DNA of 64,000 bases from assembly GCA_017607445.1 (NCBI GenBank), contig JAEVHH010000001.1:868001-932000 (forward strand). The letters are read 5' to 3'. Every line of letters begins with the position of its first letter. Positions within the stretch are counted from its first letter, which is position 1. Shown one piece after another: positions 10,348 through 21,466 of the stretch. The DNA comes from Histoplasma ohiense. Its lineage: Eukaryota; Ascomycota; Eurotiomycetes; Onygenales; Ajellomycetaceae. Made by a program: the position numbers and the translations under genes. Below the pieces are notes generated by a model that had not been told where the DNA came from, did not search any database, and saw only the letters and a list, made by a program, of their open reading frames with translations.

Positions 10348-12282
10348 ATGGCGACTACAGCTGAATTACTAGTTGTCGAGCCTCATATGACCTTCGACAC
10401 CATTCTGTGAGTCCTGCAACCCACACAATTGCGCAAATTGATACCACGATGTGCTAATGTCCCGAACAAATTAGGGTCCTCGACTTTGGCTCACAGTACT
10501 CGCACCTGATCACGAGGAGACTCCGCGAGCTCAACATCTACTCTGAGATGCTCCCATGTACTCAAAAGATTGCCGATCTGCTATGGAAACCAAAGGCTGT
10601 TATTCTGTCGGGGAGTCCATACTCTGTCTATGCGCCAGACGCACCGCACGTAGACCCAGGTGAGCCATTCATGTAGCTAGCAATGCGGATGTGGAATTGT
10701 TGCTTCAAAGTACATACTGACATGACCCTCCTGACTACAGCTGTATTCGATCTAGGAGTCCCTGTCCTAGGCATCTGCTACGGCTTGCAAATGATAGCGT
10801 GGAACCACGGCAAAAATGTCTCTGCGGGCGACAAGAGGGAGTACGGACATGCCAAGCTGAATGTGACGCGGCACGCGGGGAAGTTGGCGCACATTGATAA
10901 GTTATTCGAAGGGCTTGAGGGAGATCTTGTGGTATGGATGTCGCATGGAGATAAGCTATCTAATCTTCCCGAGAATTTCGTGACCATCGCAACAACGGCC
11001 AATGCGCCCTTTGCCGGAATCGCACACACCGAGAAACCCATTTATGGCATTCAGTTTCACCCGGAGCTCACGCACACACCGCGTGGGAAGGATGTTCTTC
11101 GAAACTTTGCAGTTGGAATAGCAAAAGCCGAGCAAAACTGGACAATGGGCGAATTTGTGAGCCAAGAAATCGACCGCATTAGAAAATTGGTCGGGGAGAA
11201 AGGACAAGTTATCGGAGCTGTCAGTGGCGGTGTCGATTCAACAGTGGCTGCAAAGTTAATGCAGGAGGCAATTGGAAATCGATTCCATGCCGTCCTCGTC
11301 GACAATGGCGTCCTTCGTTTGAACGAGGCTGCGACCGTCAAAGAAACTCTAACGAAACATCTTGGCATCAATCTTACTGTGGTTGACGCCAGCGAGCGGT
11401 TTCTCGGCAAGCTGAAGGGAATTACAGATGATCCCGAGAAAAAACGCAAAGTCATTGGCAACACATTCATAGAAGTCTTCCAAGAAGAGGCCAAGAAAAT
11501 TGCGGCCGCTGCGCAGGGATTTTCCAATGAGGGTGAGATCGAATGGTTGCTTCAAGGCACGTTGTATCCCGATGTGATTGAAAGTATTTCGTTCAAGGGA
11601 CCCAGCGCAACAATAAAGACTCACCATAATGTGGGCGGCCTTTTGGAAGGCATGCATCTCAAGCTCATTGAGCCGCTCCGCGAGCTTTTCAAGGACGAAG
11701 TCCGTGAGTTGGGGAAACAGCTTGGTATTCCAGAGGAACTTGTCTGGCGCCATCCGTTTCCAGGTCCTGGCATCGCCATTCGGATCCTTGGAGAAGTGAC
11801 CCCAGTGTGTATCAATGATGTTAATATTTCGATCGGAAACATCATTCTTGCTAATAACTTTCACAGGAACAAGTCCGTATTGCCCGGGAGGCCGACCACA
11901 TATTTATCGAAGAGATTAAAGCGGCGGGACTGTACCGGAAGATCAGCCAGGCATTTGCGGCCCTTTTGCCTGTCAAGGCAGTTGGTGTAATGGGAGACCA
12001 GCGTGTTCATGACCAAGTCATTGCGCTCCGGGCTGTGGAGACCACAGACTTCATGACCGCGGACTGGTATCCGTTTGACGGCGAGTTCCTGAAGACGGTC
12101 AGCAGGAGGATCGTGAATGAGGTCAAGGGAGTGTGCCGAGTCGTCTACGACAGTAAGTATTTTCATTCTTTTATTTGGTTTCTTCTCCGTCTTGGTTCGT
12201 TCCCGCTTGTCACGAATATTGAATACCTTACCTATTCTTCATAGTTACAAGCAAACCTCCTGGAACGATTGAAATGGAGTAA
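10348..12282 (+). CDS. guaA: GMP synthase (glutamine-hydrolysing)
   Basis: Converts XMP, ATP and glutamine to GMP, the last step of de novo guanine nucleotide synthesis, in the cytosol. Five exons: 10348-10406, 10475-10659, 10741-11804, 11867-12152 and 12245-12282. All phases agree and give 543 aa, the usual fungal length. N-terminal class-I glutamine amidotransferase: VLDFGSQYSHLITRRLRE, nucleophile Cys in GVPVLGICYGLQM (about residue 94) and the His/Glu of GIQFHPELTHT. The ATP-pyrophosphatase P-loop SGGVDST is at about 243-249. The C-terminal dimerisation domain ends GTIEME, the classic XMP-binding tail. Purine analogues such as mycophenolic acid act one step earlier in this pathway. Gene symbol follows the bacterial name; GUA1 is the yeast equivalent. 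Confidence 0.97.
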
Positions 12283-12894
12283 TTGGGGATCTGGGACGAA
12301 TGGCCTAAGCCGTAGCTGTGGGCGAAACCAGCAGATATCCCAGATTTGCAGCTATTTCTGTACATGCCATCGATGAGAATCCATTGCGGAACAATGATGA
12401 CCCTTATACTTCATGAAATTACTTTTTGCTTCTAAAGGGGGGGGAATAGATAGTTACAATTGGCGTTCTTGGCGGTAATTAATAATTCTTCATATCGGGG
12501 GCGATCATGGTGTAGGAAAGCGATATCAAATGGCTGCAGACGTTAACTCTCCAACTAGCCCTCTAGTCTAATCTGGTTTTCAGACCCCTGTGTCAAAATG
12601 TGAGGCGTGGGTGTGGTTTTCTCCATGAACCATTGCAGTGTTCAAATTCATGGATGGATAAGTCGTCATGGAGTCCACGTGATTTTGCTCTGTGCTGTGG
12701 CTCGGTCTTTTGGAATCAACGACTCAAACAGGTGGAGAGAGATGGGATCAACACCGCAGAGGAAATTATGAGCAGCTCTCACTGGAAATTCTTAGACACT
12801 CCATTCTCGTTATCTTATTTCCCAACATATAATCCTTCACAAACGTTACTCGGTTGAAACACGGTGTGACGACGGCTTACTCCAGTGCATAAGA
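12283..12894. other. Intergenic, no gene seen
   Basis: About 610 bp between GMP synthase and the AIM3-like gene, both on the plus strand. It should contain the terminator of the first and the promoter of the second. No repeat or RNA gene was recognised. Confidence 0.5.
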
Positions 12895-14280
12895 ATGAGT
12901 GGATTACGAGGAATCGTCAAGGAAGGGTGGCATCCGAAGGGTAAAGATGGTGGCCGGGAGAGTTGGCGGGGCGATTTCAAAGGCATCAACCAAGTCGTAT
13001 GTTTGCTTTGGTTTCTGCTTTCGCTTTCTATCACTTAACCCATTTGTTCGTCGAGCAATAAAATTGCCACGAACGGAGGAATCGAGGTCTTGACTGATCG
13101 TTTATCATGTGTCTAGGCCGGATGGGTAGGCAAAGGAAAGAGTACGTCGGATGGCCATTCTGAGCATGCGAGTCGGCCTATCGCTTCTCTCAGGGACCCG
13201 GCTTCCTTCCCTCCCCCACCTAAACACATAAACTCGCATGGGGGTGGTGGGGGAGTCTCGATCCCAACGCCAGGATTGGGCACGTCTCTATCCGCTGCAG
13301 AAATCCAATCGCTGCGTCAACAAGGGCGGAAGGAACAGCAGACTGAGGAAACAGAACGCTCAAAGAAAGTCCCTCCTCCGGTCCCGTTTAGGGCTAACAC
13401 TACGGGGTTATCCACCGACAATTTCCTCCCTCCCCCTGCTCGACGGCTCAACGCTCCAACTGGATCGGCGGATGAGTTACGATCGAAACAGATTCTCAAA
13501 CCGAAACCTTCTTTGCCTCCTAGACTACCACCTCGAAGCGCAGCACATCCGTCTCCATCACCTTCACCGCCTCCGGCGTATCATTCTTCCTCGAACGGAC
13601 TAGTTTCTTCAGGAAACACAGGTGCCATCGATCGTCTTGGTAATGCTGGGGTATCCGTCCCAAGTCTCGGCATCCACAGGGCGGGCTCTGGTCCGCAGGC
13701 AACAGGTTCCAGCTCGACTGGAGGTATACCGTCATACACATCGCAGAACGAATTGCAGGAGCGATTTTCCAGAATGAATACCTTCCTGCCAAGCTCGGCT
13801 TCGTCCGCAGCACCCATCCCCGCTGAAGGCACCGCCATGGAGCAGAAGCAACATGCGTTGCTAACAGCACACTCATTCAGCCGAGACCCTACATCCATAT
13901 CTGCAAGTGATGCGCGAAGTGCAGTGTCGACAACAGGGAATTTCCGCGAGCGCCATAGTGAGCAGATTGAGTCAGGCAAGAAGAAGTTGTTCCAGTTAGA
14001 TCAAAAGTATGGCATTTCCAAACGAATCAATAATTTCATAGAAGATCAGAAATCTCCCGCGTATCCGGATCCGCAGCCTCCACCACCTGCTAATGCTGCC
14101 CACAGTCCTCAGCGTCCACCCTCCCATGCTTTCAACAGACCAGATCTAGAAGTTTTGAATAATCGAAAACCCCCTCCCCCTCCTCCCCCAAAGAAGCCGA
14201 GCATTCAACCTCTGCCCGTTGATGGACCACCCCAAGTTACCATGCCTCCACCATTACCACTGGGGACCAAGCCGCGTTAA
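12895..14280 (+). CDS. Proline-rich AIM3-like protein
   Basis: Predicted 421 aa from exon 1 (12895-12996) and exon 2 (13117-14280), joined in phase 0 over a 120-bp intron (GTATGT...GTGTCTAG). The N-terminus has a conserved-looking block (GDFKGINQV, then AGWVGKGKS), followed by RPIASLRDPASFPPPPKH. This resembles the SLKDPxSFPPPP motif of yeast Aim3, a protein linked to cortical actin patches and SH3 partners. The rest is low complexity with many PxxP and poly-Pro stretches (PPPPPPPKK near the C-terminus). A short predicted-helical block (GKKKLFQLDQKYGISKRINNFI) may be the only folded part. A role as SH3-binding actin adaptor is inference. No membrane segment or signal peptide is seen. Confidence 0.65.
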
Positions 14281-15094
14281 GCTTGATCTAACGCAGTTTG
14301 GTCATATACCAAAGGTGTTTCGACAAACTAGAGCTTGTTTTTGTTAGCTGTTTTCTGTTTGTTTGTTGAGCCTTTATTTTTTTTTTTTTTGTGTGTGTGT
14401 GTGTGTGTGGGTTTCATATTTTTTGAAGGGAATTAGTTTTCGTGGTGTACTCAAGACTAAGGAGTTGAAGAGGTAGGTGTGCAGCTCATCTTTCAAGTTT
14501 TGCATTTCTTTCATTTTTTACTTTTCTCACTTGTTTGCATATCACTACTATGATCTATAATTACTCTTATGATTATCTGCTATGATGTTTGTCATTTGCT
14601 GTTATTTGCTCTATTCACACTGCATCGTCTGTTACTCCTATGATATTCTTATTGTGGTTATTGTGTATCCACAAAGCTCCACAAAGACTAACCCATAAAA
14701 GCAGGCTACATGTTTAGTCGCTTTGAGACTTTATCCATGCTGAACATTGATTGAGTGTGGCAAAAACGGATGTGCGGAATCCTGCATTCCAGCAGCTCTG
14801 AATTTGCCATCTGCCGTCATTCACTGCTGTTTGTTACTACTGTTTACAAACCATGTTTGCTATGAATCACTTACTTGCCTTTTCAACATCAAGAAGAATC
14901 TTAAAAACATCAATAAGTTTTTTATATAAGTACAGTACATGAATCAATGGCTTTCAATAAATAATTGAGAATGAAATTCATTAACAGTTGAACAAGTCTA
15001 CAAAGTACAGAACATATGTCTTGAAGCAAGGTACTAAATTACAATCGAAATAAAACCAGGTGCATCATGCTTACCATGCTTTGATTAAAATGCA
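14281..15094. other. AT-rich intergenic region with GT microsatellite
   Basis: The 3' flank of the AIM3-like gene followed by AT-rich DNA without a convincing gene. A T-run plus (GT)n microsatellite is at about 14380-14409. Confidence 0.5.
14391..14409. repeat. (GT)n microsatellite
   Basis: About nine GT dinucleotides directly after a run of 12 T, in the 3' flank of the AIM3-like gene. Confidence 0.85.
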
Positions 15095-15095
15095 G

Positions 15096-15580
15096 ATGAG
15101 GAATTCCATACGCCAAAAGGAGCAAAAGAAGCAAAAGCAACAAAAGAAGCAAAAGCAAAAGGCAATTGTCGTCATCACCATGATCCAAACCAAGCGCCGC
15201 CCAACTCAGCTCAGCAGTCCTCCCATTCCCCAAACTCCACCACGGCGTCCACCCCCACCGCCGCCTCCGACCCCAAAAACCCCACTGTCAAAAATACCGC
15301 TAGGTATCGATGGAAACCGGTTCGCGACCACATCGCCACATTGCCATACCCGTCTTTCCTCCGGAGGCTCCCAACTCCCACTCTCCGTACGGCCGCTCGT
15401 GGGACTGCTAGACTCGCTCTGCCGGCGCCGAGGCAGAGCGTTGGACGGAGTCAAGGTGTGTGCTTGAGTGGGAAGGGGGTTGCATGCTGTTGGATACTCG
15501 GGCTAGAGAGGGTGATAGGAAGTGTGTGCTGGATGTTGAGGATGTTCGTTTGCAGAGGGCGAGGGAGGGAGCGAAGCTAG
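15096..15580 (+). pseudogene. Orphan open frame, possible exon or gene relic
   Basis: One frame stays open for about 160 codons without an ATG at its start (preceded by TAA at 15086). It reads through a Lys/Ala-rich repeat (KGAKEAKATKEAKAK), then a Pro/Ser/Thr-rich stretch, then RYRWKPVRDHIATLPYPSF and a basic segment. The composition looks like a low-complexity fungal protein, but the last 50 codons look non-coding. A possible acceptor (TGCAG) sits at its left edge. It may be an exon of an unrecognised gene, a relic or chance. I do not recognise any domain. Confidence 0.2.
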
Positions 15581-15654
15581 AGCTGGGATATACATGATCC
15601 ACAAGGCACCGGGTTTATCCCAATTGCCATGGTCCATGATCGCCGGCTACTTGC

Positions 15655-16053
15655 TTAGATCTTGGTCCAAGTCCAGCAAGAGCGAGGCCACACGCCCCAG
15701 CCGCAGCGGGCGAGGTTGCCCGAGTCTCCAGCTTTCTTCTTGCAGTCATCCTGTTGGGCGCAATCCCTATCAAATCGGCACTGGAGGGGATCAACGTTAG
15801 CAAAACATGGACTTTGGGCTACATAGTCAATTGAACACAAGACTGGGCTAGGACTTGAGCATACGTAAACCTTAGGCGCGCACCAGTCCCACGGACCTGT
15901 GGTCTCCCCGAGGAAATCATAAGGGCCTGGATATTCCCCTGGTCCAGGGACTTGTGCTGCAGCAGCTCTTGCTACAGGTGCAGTGGCAGGAGCTGGGGAG
16001 GCAACGCAGGCCGCAGCCAACATCAAGAGTCCGGAAGCGAAGGAGAGTTGCAT
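15655..16053 (-). CDS. Small cysteine-rich secreted protein
   Basis: A 132-aa protein (142 if the upstream ATG at 16083 is used). The start at 16053 gives a clean signal peptide: MQLSFASGLLMLAAACVASPA. The mature part has an Ala/Pro-rich spacer, then nine cysteines and many Trp/Tyr over about 80 residues (for example WDWCAPKVYVC and WPRSCWTW). This is the profile of small secreted fungal proteins, including cell-wall and effector-like proteins. No known domain is recognised, and no function should be assigned. It is the only gene in the AT-rich, transposon-bearing interval between 14.3 and 21.4 kb. The upstream region is AT-rich with TATATGT/TTATA motifs. Confidence 0.6.
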   Translation of the reverse strand: MQLSFASGLLMLAAACVASPAPATAPVARAAAAQVPGPGEYPGPYDFLGETTGPWDWCAPKVYVCSSPSPVLCSIDYVAQSPCFANVDPLQCRFDRDCAQQDDCKKKAGDSGNLARCGWGVWPRSCWTWTKI

Positions 16054-18417
16054 TTTTCCTGAATTTCGTGGAAGAGTTTTCAAATGGAAGAGGATCGCTG
16101 CAAAATAGATAGTAAGAGATGAAATTGGATGGATATTGTTATGTTTCCTTGTGTTTGTTTTCGAGGATGATGTTTGATTGAAAGAGAAGATAAGATGATT
16201 GTTGTTCTTGTGAATTGAATTGAGAAAATGAGTAGCAGAAGTGATGCTTTTATAGACTTATCCTTCTTCTTTTTCACTCCCAATTGATATGTTATTTTTA
16301 GTTCCATCTTCTTTAGTTTGTCATTAAACTTCTCAGTTAAGCTCAGTTGAATCTTGTTCAAGTATCTGAAGGTTTGGCATCACCAACGGTACATTTGCAA
16401 CTTTATCTTTAGCCTCAGTAAGTACCCTGCACACATGTGTACAAATATAGGATAACATTGCTTGAGTTATTGATGCTGTGAATCATGATGTACTGTAGAT
16501 ATCTCTATTGCACTCACGCTTGTAATCATTAGTGATTTGTGATTCTACTCATGAAACAGAAGGAGGTTTCAACATTCCTAACACAGTCAAATATCAGTAA
16601 ATTAGGCCACTCACTAGCTTCTAGGACACAGTAATCATAGTGCTCTGAGCATTTTTGGTGGCTTACATAGCCATCATCCATAATGGCAGCCGTTTTGGCA
16701 GTTGGAATTGATGTTGTTTGGAAGCTACTTCCCAGCGCTAAACTTGCCTAGTTGCCACAAGGGGAATAAGGATTCGCGCCTAACCTTATCGTGGAGATCT
16801 TCAGCACCGCCACATTTTCTGGGGGCACAACTTTAAATTTACGTACTAAGTGCAAGTGTTAAAAGACTGTTAAAATTTCAAGGTTGATGCTGTCATGGTG
16901 AACACTGCCCTCTCAACAGGCTGGCTTTCCGATAGTTGTTCCCCACCTGTGAGAGAGTAGATACTGGTCTTATTACAAAAAGTAAGATATCTCAGAAATC
17001 ACAGAACTCTCATAGTATTGGAATATAATAGGAGTTGCAAACCACTATCGGATCATATTAGGTTATCATGTTGGTAATCAACTTCCGCTGAGGTCACGTA
17101 CTGAGCAGAACACCGGGAAGGTCTAATGGAGGTGCCAACAACATTATGAATAAATAGTTAAATTGAAATATTAAAATCAAATACTCTCAATAGCCACCAC
17201 TGGCTGGGCAACAGTGCGAACTACTTGAGCCGAAGGGACCATTGGCAGCCGCGCCCGCCAAACTTAGGTATACAGCAGTGGGGACCTGCGGGGACCTACC
17301 ATTACAAATACATAAAAAAATTGTTTTATAGAATACTTAATACTTGTTTGCATCCCTATCACTCTCTATGTAGGAGGATAACGTTGTTCATATTACTAAC
17401 TAACTACGCGAGAAGCAACACAATATGTTGGGGGCACGTGAGGGGGTAGCCGTAGTACCCACTAACACTCTAGAAGGTCACATGGCCCACACCGATATAA
17501 GCAGTGCTGCACCTGCTAGATAGCTACAATGAACCACAAATCATTTCTCGCTATAGTTAATTATCACTGCCGTTTACGGCTGATTAATACTCTTCAATTA
17601 GTTTGTTAGGTAGTTAGTGATTTATATTCTTCTTTATTGTGTAATTCTATGATACCGTATCTGTTGGACGGGTCGTTATCTACGGGGGCTGTAAGGACTA
17701 TGTAGTGTGGTGCGGGCGCAGGTACGTACTTCCTTAGGAAGCCTATGGCTCCCGCAGAATCTGATATCCTATATTTGGACTCTTGAAACTTCATCAGTAG
17801 TATTCTCAAGAATAAGAAATTGTAACAGTAGGGCCCCGTCGATGGGCGCTGCTTCCAAGTATATGGTGGTCTTTTTGGCCTAGGTGGTTAGCGCTGTATT
17901 GCCCGGTCGGTCCCTAATCGTTACGTATATAGTGAATGAAATGTACTTATAAGTGGCGATTAATTGCATTTAAGCGATGTAGAGGTCTGATGATCTGACG
18001 TTTGAGTATGTGAAACCGTATGTACGCTGAGGCTACAAAAATTAGTGGCGCTAGGTAGAGTGTTAGACTAAGTTTCATAGTTTAAGATAAGGTTAGAGCT
18101 AAGATTAAGTTAAGCTTTTAGTTACCACGTAAAGTAAAATGTAATTGAGTTGTGTAATTTACTACTTTATTCACTTCCTAGGTTGTTTTCATTTTATTTT
18201 CTCACCGAAGACAACAAGAATATGAGGGTAAACCGAACGAAACTGGCAGAGCTTATTATTCATACAAGAGCTATGTTTTATTTCAATCTTAATATAAACC
18301 AAGTATAATTTATTAGGGAATTTATACTCATCATCACCCTCCATCATACAATGAAGAATTAGGTTTAGAGCAGTAATCGAATTTCCAGTGATTTACATTT
18401 GAAAAACATGGATTATA
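16054..18417. other. AT-rich gene-free region
   Basis: About 2.4 kb of AT-rich DNA with no supportable gene. The part at 17420-17820 has features of an old long terminal repeat (TGTTGGGGGCACGTGAGG start, GATATAAGCAGT TATA-like box), but I could not find a matching end or target duplication. It is probably degraded transposon sequence. Confidence 0.45.
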
Positions 18418-18575
18418 ACCGTGCCAAGCGCACTCACTCCCATTAGTGAGTGCGCCCCACTGCAAAGGTAATATCACTAACTTCAGATGATTCAAAAATA
18501 TTACTGTTGTGGTGATATTATCTTTGCAGTGGGGCTCACTCACTAATGGGAGGTAGTGAGTGCGCTTGGCACAGT
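18418..18575. mobile_element. Palindromic MITE, 158 bp, TA target duplication
   Basis: The two ends read inward ACCGTGCCAAGCGCACTCAC and ACTGTGCCAAGCGCACTCAC, and the similarity runs about 60 bp on each arm, up to GGTAATATCAC / GATAATATCACC. The sequence is flanked by TA on both sides (18416-18417 and 18576-18577), as expected for Tc1/mariner-type insertion. Each arm also holds its own inverted repeat (GCGCACTCACT...AGTGAGTGCG), so single strands could form a cloverleaf. The right arm carries an extra ACCT. There is no coding capacity; this is a non-autonomous miniature element. Confidence 0.88.
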
Positions 18576-19381
18576 TAATTAAGAGCCAGAAACGTAATAT
18601 TCTTCTGGCTGCGGGGTCCACAGAACGCAGTGGCTGTGATTCTGGCGGACAGAAGGCTTTGCCACTAGTAGAACAGCTGTGTTATGGGTTGAGCATGCAG
18701 CAATGCCTATCCATACGCAGCAGACAGAACGGGAGGCTTTTGAGGATCTGATTGGGCAATTTGACTGAGCCGTAGAGTGTTGACTCTCTTTCTCTTTCCC
18801 GGGGACCAGGTGGTCAGAACGATGATTTCCTTTGCAATCCCTCGTGTAAATATGATGTAAATCAAGATCACGGTTTGTAACGTACAATACAATTATTATG
18901 CCATGCCTAATATATACTAGTACGTGGGGGTTGGTGAGGATTCTGGGGAAAATCTTCTCCTTGCTATTTGGCATCACTGGAAACAATCTTCAAACTCTTC
19001 GACTAACATTGTTTGTCAGAGGTTGATTTGGCGTGATTGGGGGCTCAGGAACATTGAGAGGGTTCATGGAAGAGGCTAGTGATGTGCACAGACTGGTGGT
19101 TAGCTTGGGGGATCAAGACGATGAATATTTGGTGTTTACAGAGAAGAATATAACTGAATAAATTAAATTTCGTCAAATTCCGATATCTTCTAAGCATGAC
19201 TGCCGAATTTGAGGACGATAATGACTCAACTACGCACTCAAGAAGTGGTGGCAGCGGACGATTGTATCTATTTATAGAGCATGTTCATGTTCGTAAAGCA
19301 TTCCCACTTGGCTGAAAGGAAACTTTGAATATTTTCCTTTTTGGAACTTGCATAATCAGTTCGATAAGTGTGCATGTTCTA

Positions 19382-19879
19382 CAGTGGGGGGCATTAAGTT
19401 TGAAACCCCCCACCCCTCAGTTGCTGAGATTGCACTAACCACATAATGTTAATATTTCTATTGCTGCTTTTCATCATCACTAACTAATATTTTGTATACC
19501 ATTCTTCTGCTTCTATGACTGCCTTCACTCAATGAGGCATTGTAACAGAAAGATTATATAGAATACTATCATCAATTGCCTTCCATGTCTTCTTAGCTGT
19601 TTCTATTAATTCTCTTCTTGTAGCTTCTGTATTTGCTGCATATTTCAGCTCTGGATGCAGCTGATAGATCTTCTGCTTCAACAATGCCCAAAGATTCTCT
19701 ATAGGATTCAAATCAGGAGAATATGGAGGCCAAGGCATGATCTCTATATTGCTCAATAAAGTGGGCAGATGTGAAAAAGGGGTAAATTGTAGGGTAAAAG
19801 CAGCATTCTAACATAACTGGGTTTGGGTTAGTGATATCTTGGCATCACAGGGGGGTTTCAAACTTATTGCCGGTGACTG
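19382..19879. mobile_element. Internally deleted Tc1/impala-like transposon
   Basis: Terminal inverted repeats of about 30 bp: left CAGTGGGGGGCATTAAGTTT and right (reversed) CAGTCACCGGCAATAAGTTT, both continuing GAAACCCCCC. TA dinucleotides flank both ends (19380-19381 and 19880-19881). The repeats resemble those of fungal impala/mimp elements (CAGTGGGG...GCAATAAGTTTGAA, established knowledge). Only 498 bp long, it keeps the C-terminal part of the transposase on the minus strand and has lost the rest, so it cannot move by itself. Confidence 0.88.
19529..19756 (-). pseudogene. Tc1/mariner transposase fragment (DDE C-terminus)
   Basis: An open stretch of 75 codons with WPPYSPDLNPIENLWALLK, the signature around the last catalytic acid of Tc1/mariner DDE transposases. 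The upstream two thirds of the gene, including the DNA-binding domain and the first catalytic acids, are absent. The open stretch ends at a TGA; translation of the codons after it still looks like the family's C-terminal tail, so the stop is probably a recent nonsense change. C-to-T damage (RIP-like) would explain it. It lies wholly inside the 19382-19879 element. Confidence 0.85.
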
Positions 19880-20211
19880 TATTCAATCATACTATAGATG
19901 CAGGAAGCACTTGTGTGCTGACAAGATATATTTTTCTTGACTTGGAGGGTCCATTGCCTTGGCCGCGGGCGGGAGAGGCCGCGACAGAACCACACCGGCG
20001 CCAGTACGGAAAATGTGGGTTTCGGGTTTCCCCAACAGAATCCCAAAATCGAAAACGGGACGATCAGGGTCTCCTTTGGCGGTATATACATAATGCCCAG
20101 TATGTGAACCGTGCATGGCACCTAGAGAGCGAGATTTTTATATTTATTTTTTTCTTCGACATTCCCCAAAGACCGCAATTAGGGCTGTTCCTTAGGGGTG
20201 GAGATGAAGTA

Positions 20212-20310
20212 CTAGGCCACTAGGGCAAAAGAGCTCGATCACCACCAGCGCCGTAGCGGCACTAGTATAGAGGGTACGAATCACCCAATCCAATATCCAA
20301 TCCCCCCAAC
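20212..20310 (+). repeat. Dispersed 75-100-bp repeat, copy 2
   Basis: Shares TAGGCCACTAGGGCAAAAGA, GCTCGATCACCACCAGCGCC and the distal ACGAATCACCCAATCC...CCCCCCAAC with copy 1. It is slightly longer through an extra CAATATC-type duplication near its right end. It points towards the elongase gene, about 1.15 kb downstream. Confidence 0.8.
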
Positions 20311-21227
20311 ATGAAGCCATCATTGATCCCACTGTCAGTCAGGTGACACAGCGGCTGGGCATTGGTCTGGTAGAAATCCTGCCACGCTAGTCTCGAACAG
20401 GCAGCCTCCATTCAACAAAAGCATCATCGATCAGACCAACATCACCAGCTATTGCATGGGATGGTGAGATATACAGGCTCAAGCAGCTGCGGAGACACCA
20501 GCGCTCATTCCACCATCTCCAAACTCGAGGCAAGGAATGACCTTTCTTTAGGAGAAAATGTTCGCCGCGATTGGCCAATAAGCCCGGATTATCTCGTTCT
20601 TTTTCTTGCTTCCCCTCGCAACCACTCCTTGAACTAACAATGTCTAACATGCTGCTGGTGGGAATGATATCTGCAGGTTTCTCCGTGCTCCTTATTGCAA
20701 TTCAATAATGTCTCTGCTCCTCCTCAGATGGCCCCATCCCTGGCTTCGTTCTTCTTGAGTTAATACTACATGTATTATCATGATAATACATGGAATCGCT
20801 CTGACCATACTTTGCTCCCCTTGCTTGCCCCAACAATCCTCCCCAGCTGTCCCCGCTGGTCCTTAGATAGTTGGGCCCGCTTTCTGGTTCATTTTCCCAA
20901 ATTTATTTCCCTCTTTCCCTTCATATTCTTTTTCTTCTTTTTTTTCCTCTGGCCTGATGGGCTTGCGATTGCAGAGTTTCTCTCTCTTCCTTCTTTTATT
21001 ATCTCTTTACACATCGCCATTTCCTGCTCTCTTGCGAAGTTGCATACTTCTCTTGCGTCAACTCATTCTCTCTCTTGCTTTCATTCTCTCTTCACCGTCT
21101 CTCCTGCTGCAACTGCCTCTGTTTTCTGCTGAGACTCGAAGCTACTTTCAACTTGTTTACTTTTTTGTTGTTTTCAGTCAGTGATAGCTGCGCTGAACCC
21201 AGTTGACTTTTGACTTCGCCCGCCAAG

Positions 21228-21309
21228 GTACGATGATGCTATGATAACATCATAACATCATCACATCATCACATAATCATATCATCACTAACTCTTCCCT
21301 TTTGATCAG
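21228..21309 (+). promoter_or_regulatory. Probable 5' UTR intron of the elongase gene
   Basis: Donor CCAAG/GTACGA and acceptor CTAACTCTTCCC...GATCAG bracket 82 bp full of ATCATAAC/ATCATCAC near-repeats. It contains an ATG that would be removed by splicing. Inferred only from splice-site shape and position upstream of the start codon. Confidence 0.45.
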
Positions 21310-21466
21310 TGCAACCTGCTCGTCTCCTGGTCTTCGCCTATAACCGTCTTTCTATTTCCAAGACTGGTGCAGCTGCGCGACTATCTAATTGCAGGATAAA
21401 CAAGCTATTCGAGTCAGCTCCTATACCGTGACTGTGTTGACTGATCTCCATCAACAACTCCCAGCC

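Larger units (their letters stand above)
19882..21466. other. Intergenic with pyrimidine-rich leader of the elongase gene
   Basis: No gene supported. It includes dispersed-repeat copy 2 (20212-20310), then a strongly CT-rich tract at about 20865-21170. That tract is a common feature of fungal core promoters and leaders ahead of highly expressed genes. A probable 5' UTR intron is at 21228-21309. Long open frames in the CT tract are compositional artefacts. Confidence 0.5.

Noticed and set aside
17420..17830. Possible LTR (TGTTGGGGGCACGTG start, GATATAAGC box)
   Set aside because: No CA end with a matching 5-bp duplication could be found, and no paired copy exists in the window.
20770..21184. 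Long open frames in the CT-rich tract upstream of the elongase
   Set aside because: The Phe/Ser/Leu-rich translation reflects pyrimidine bias; position and composition fit a leader, not a protein.
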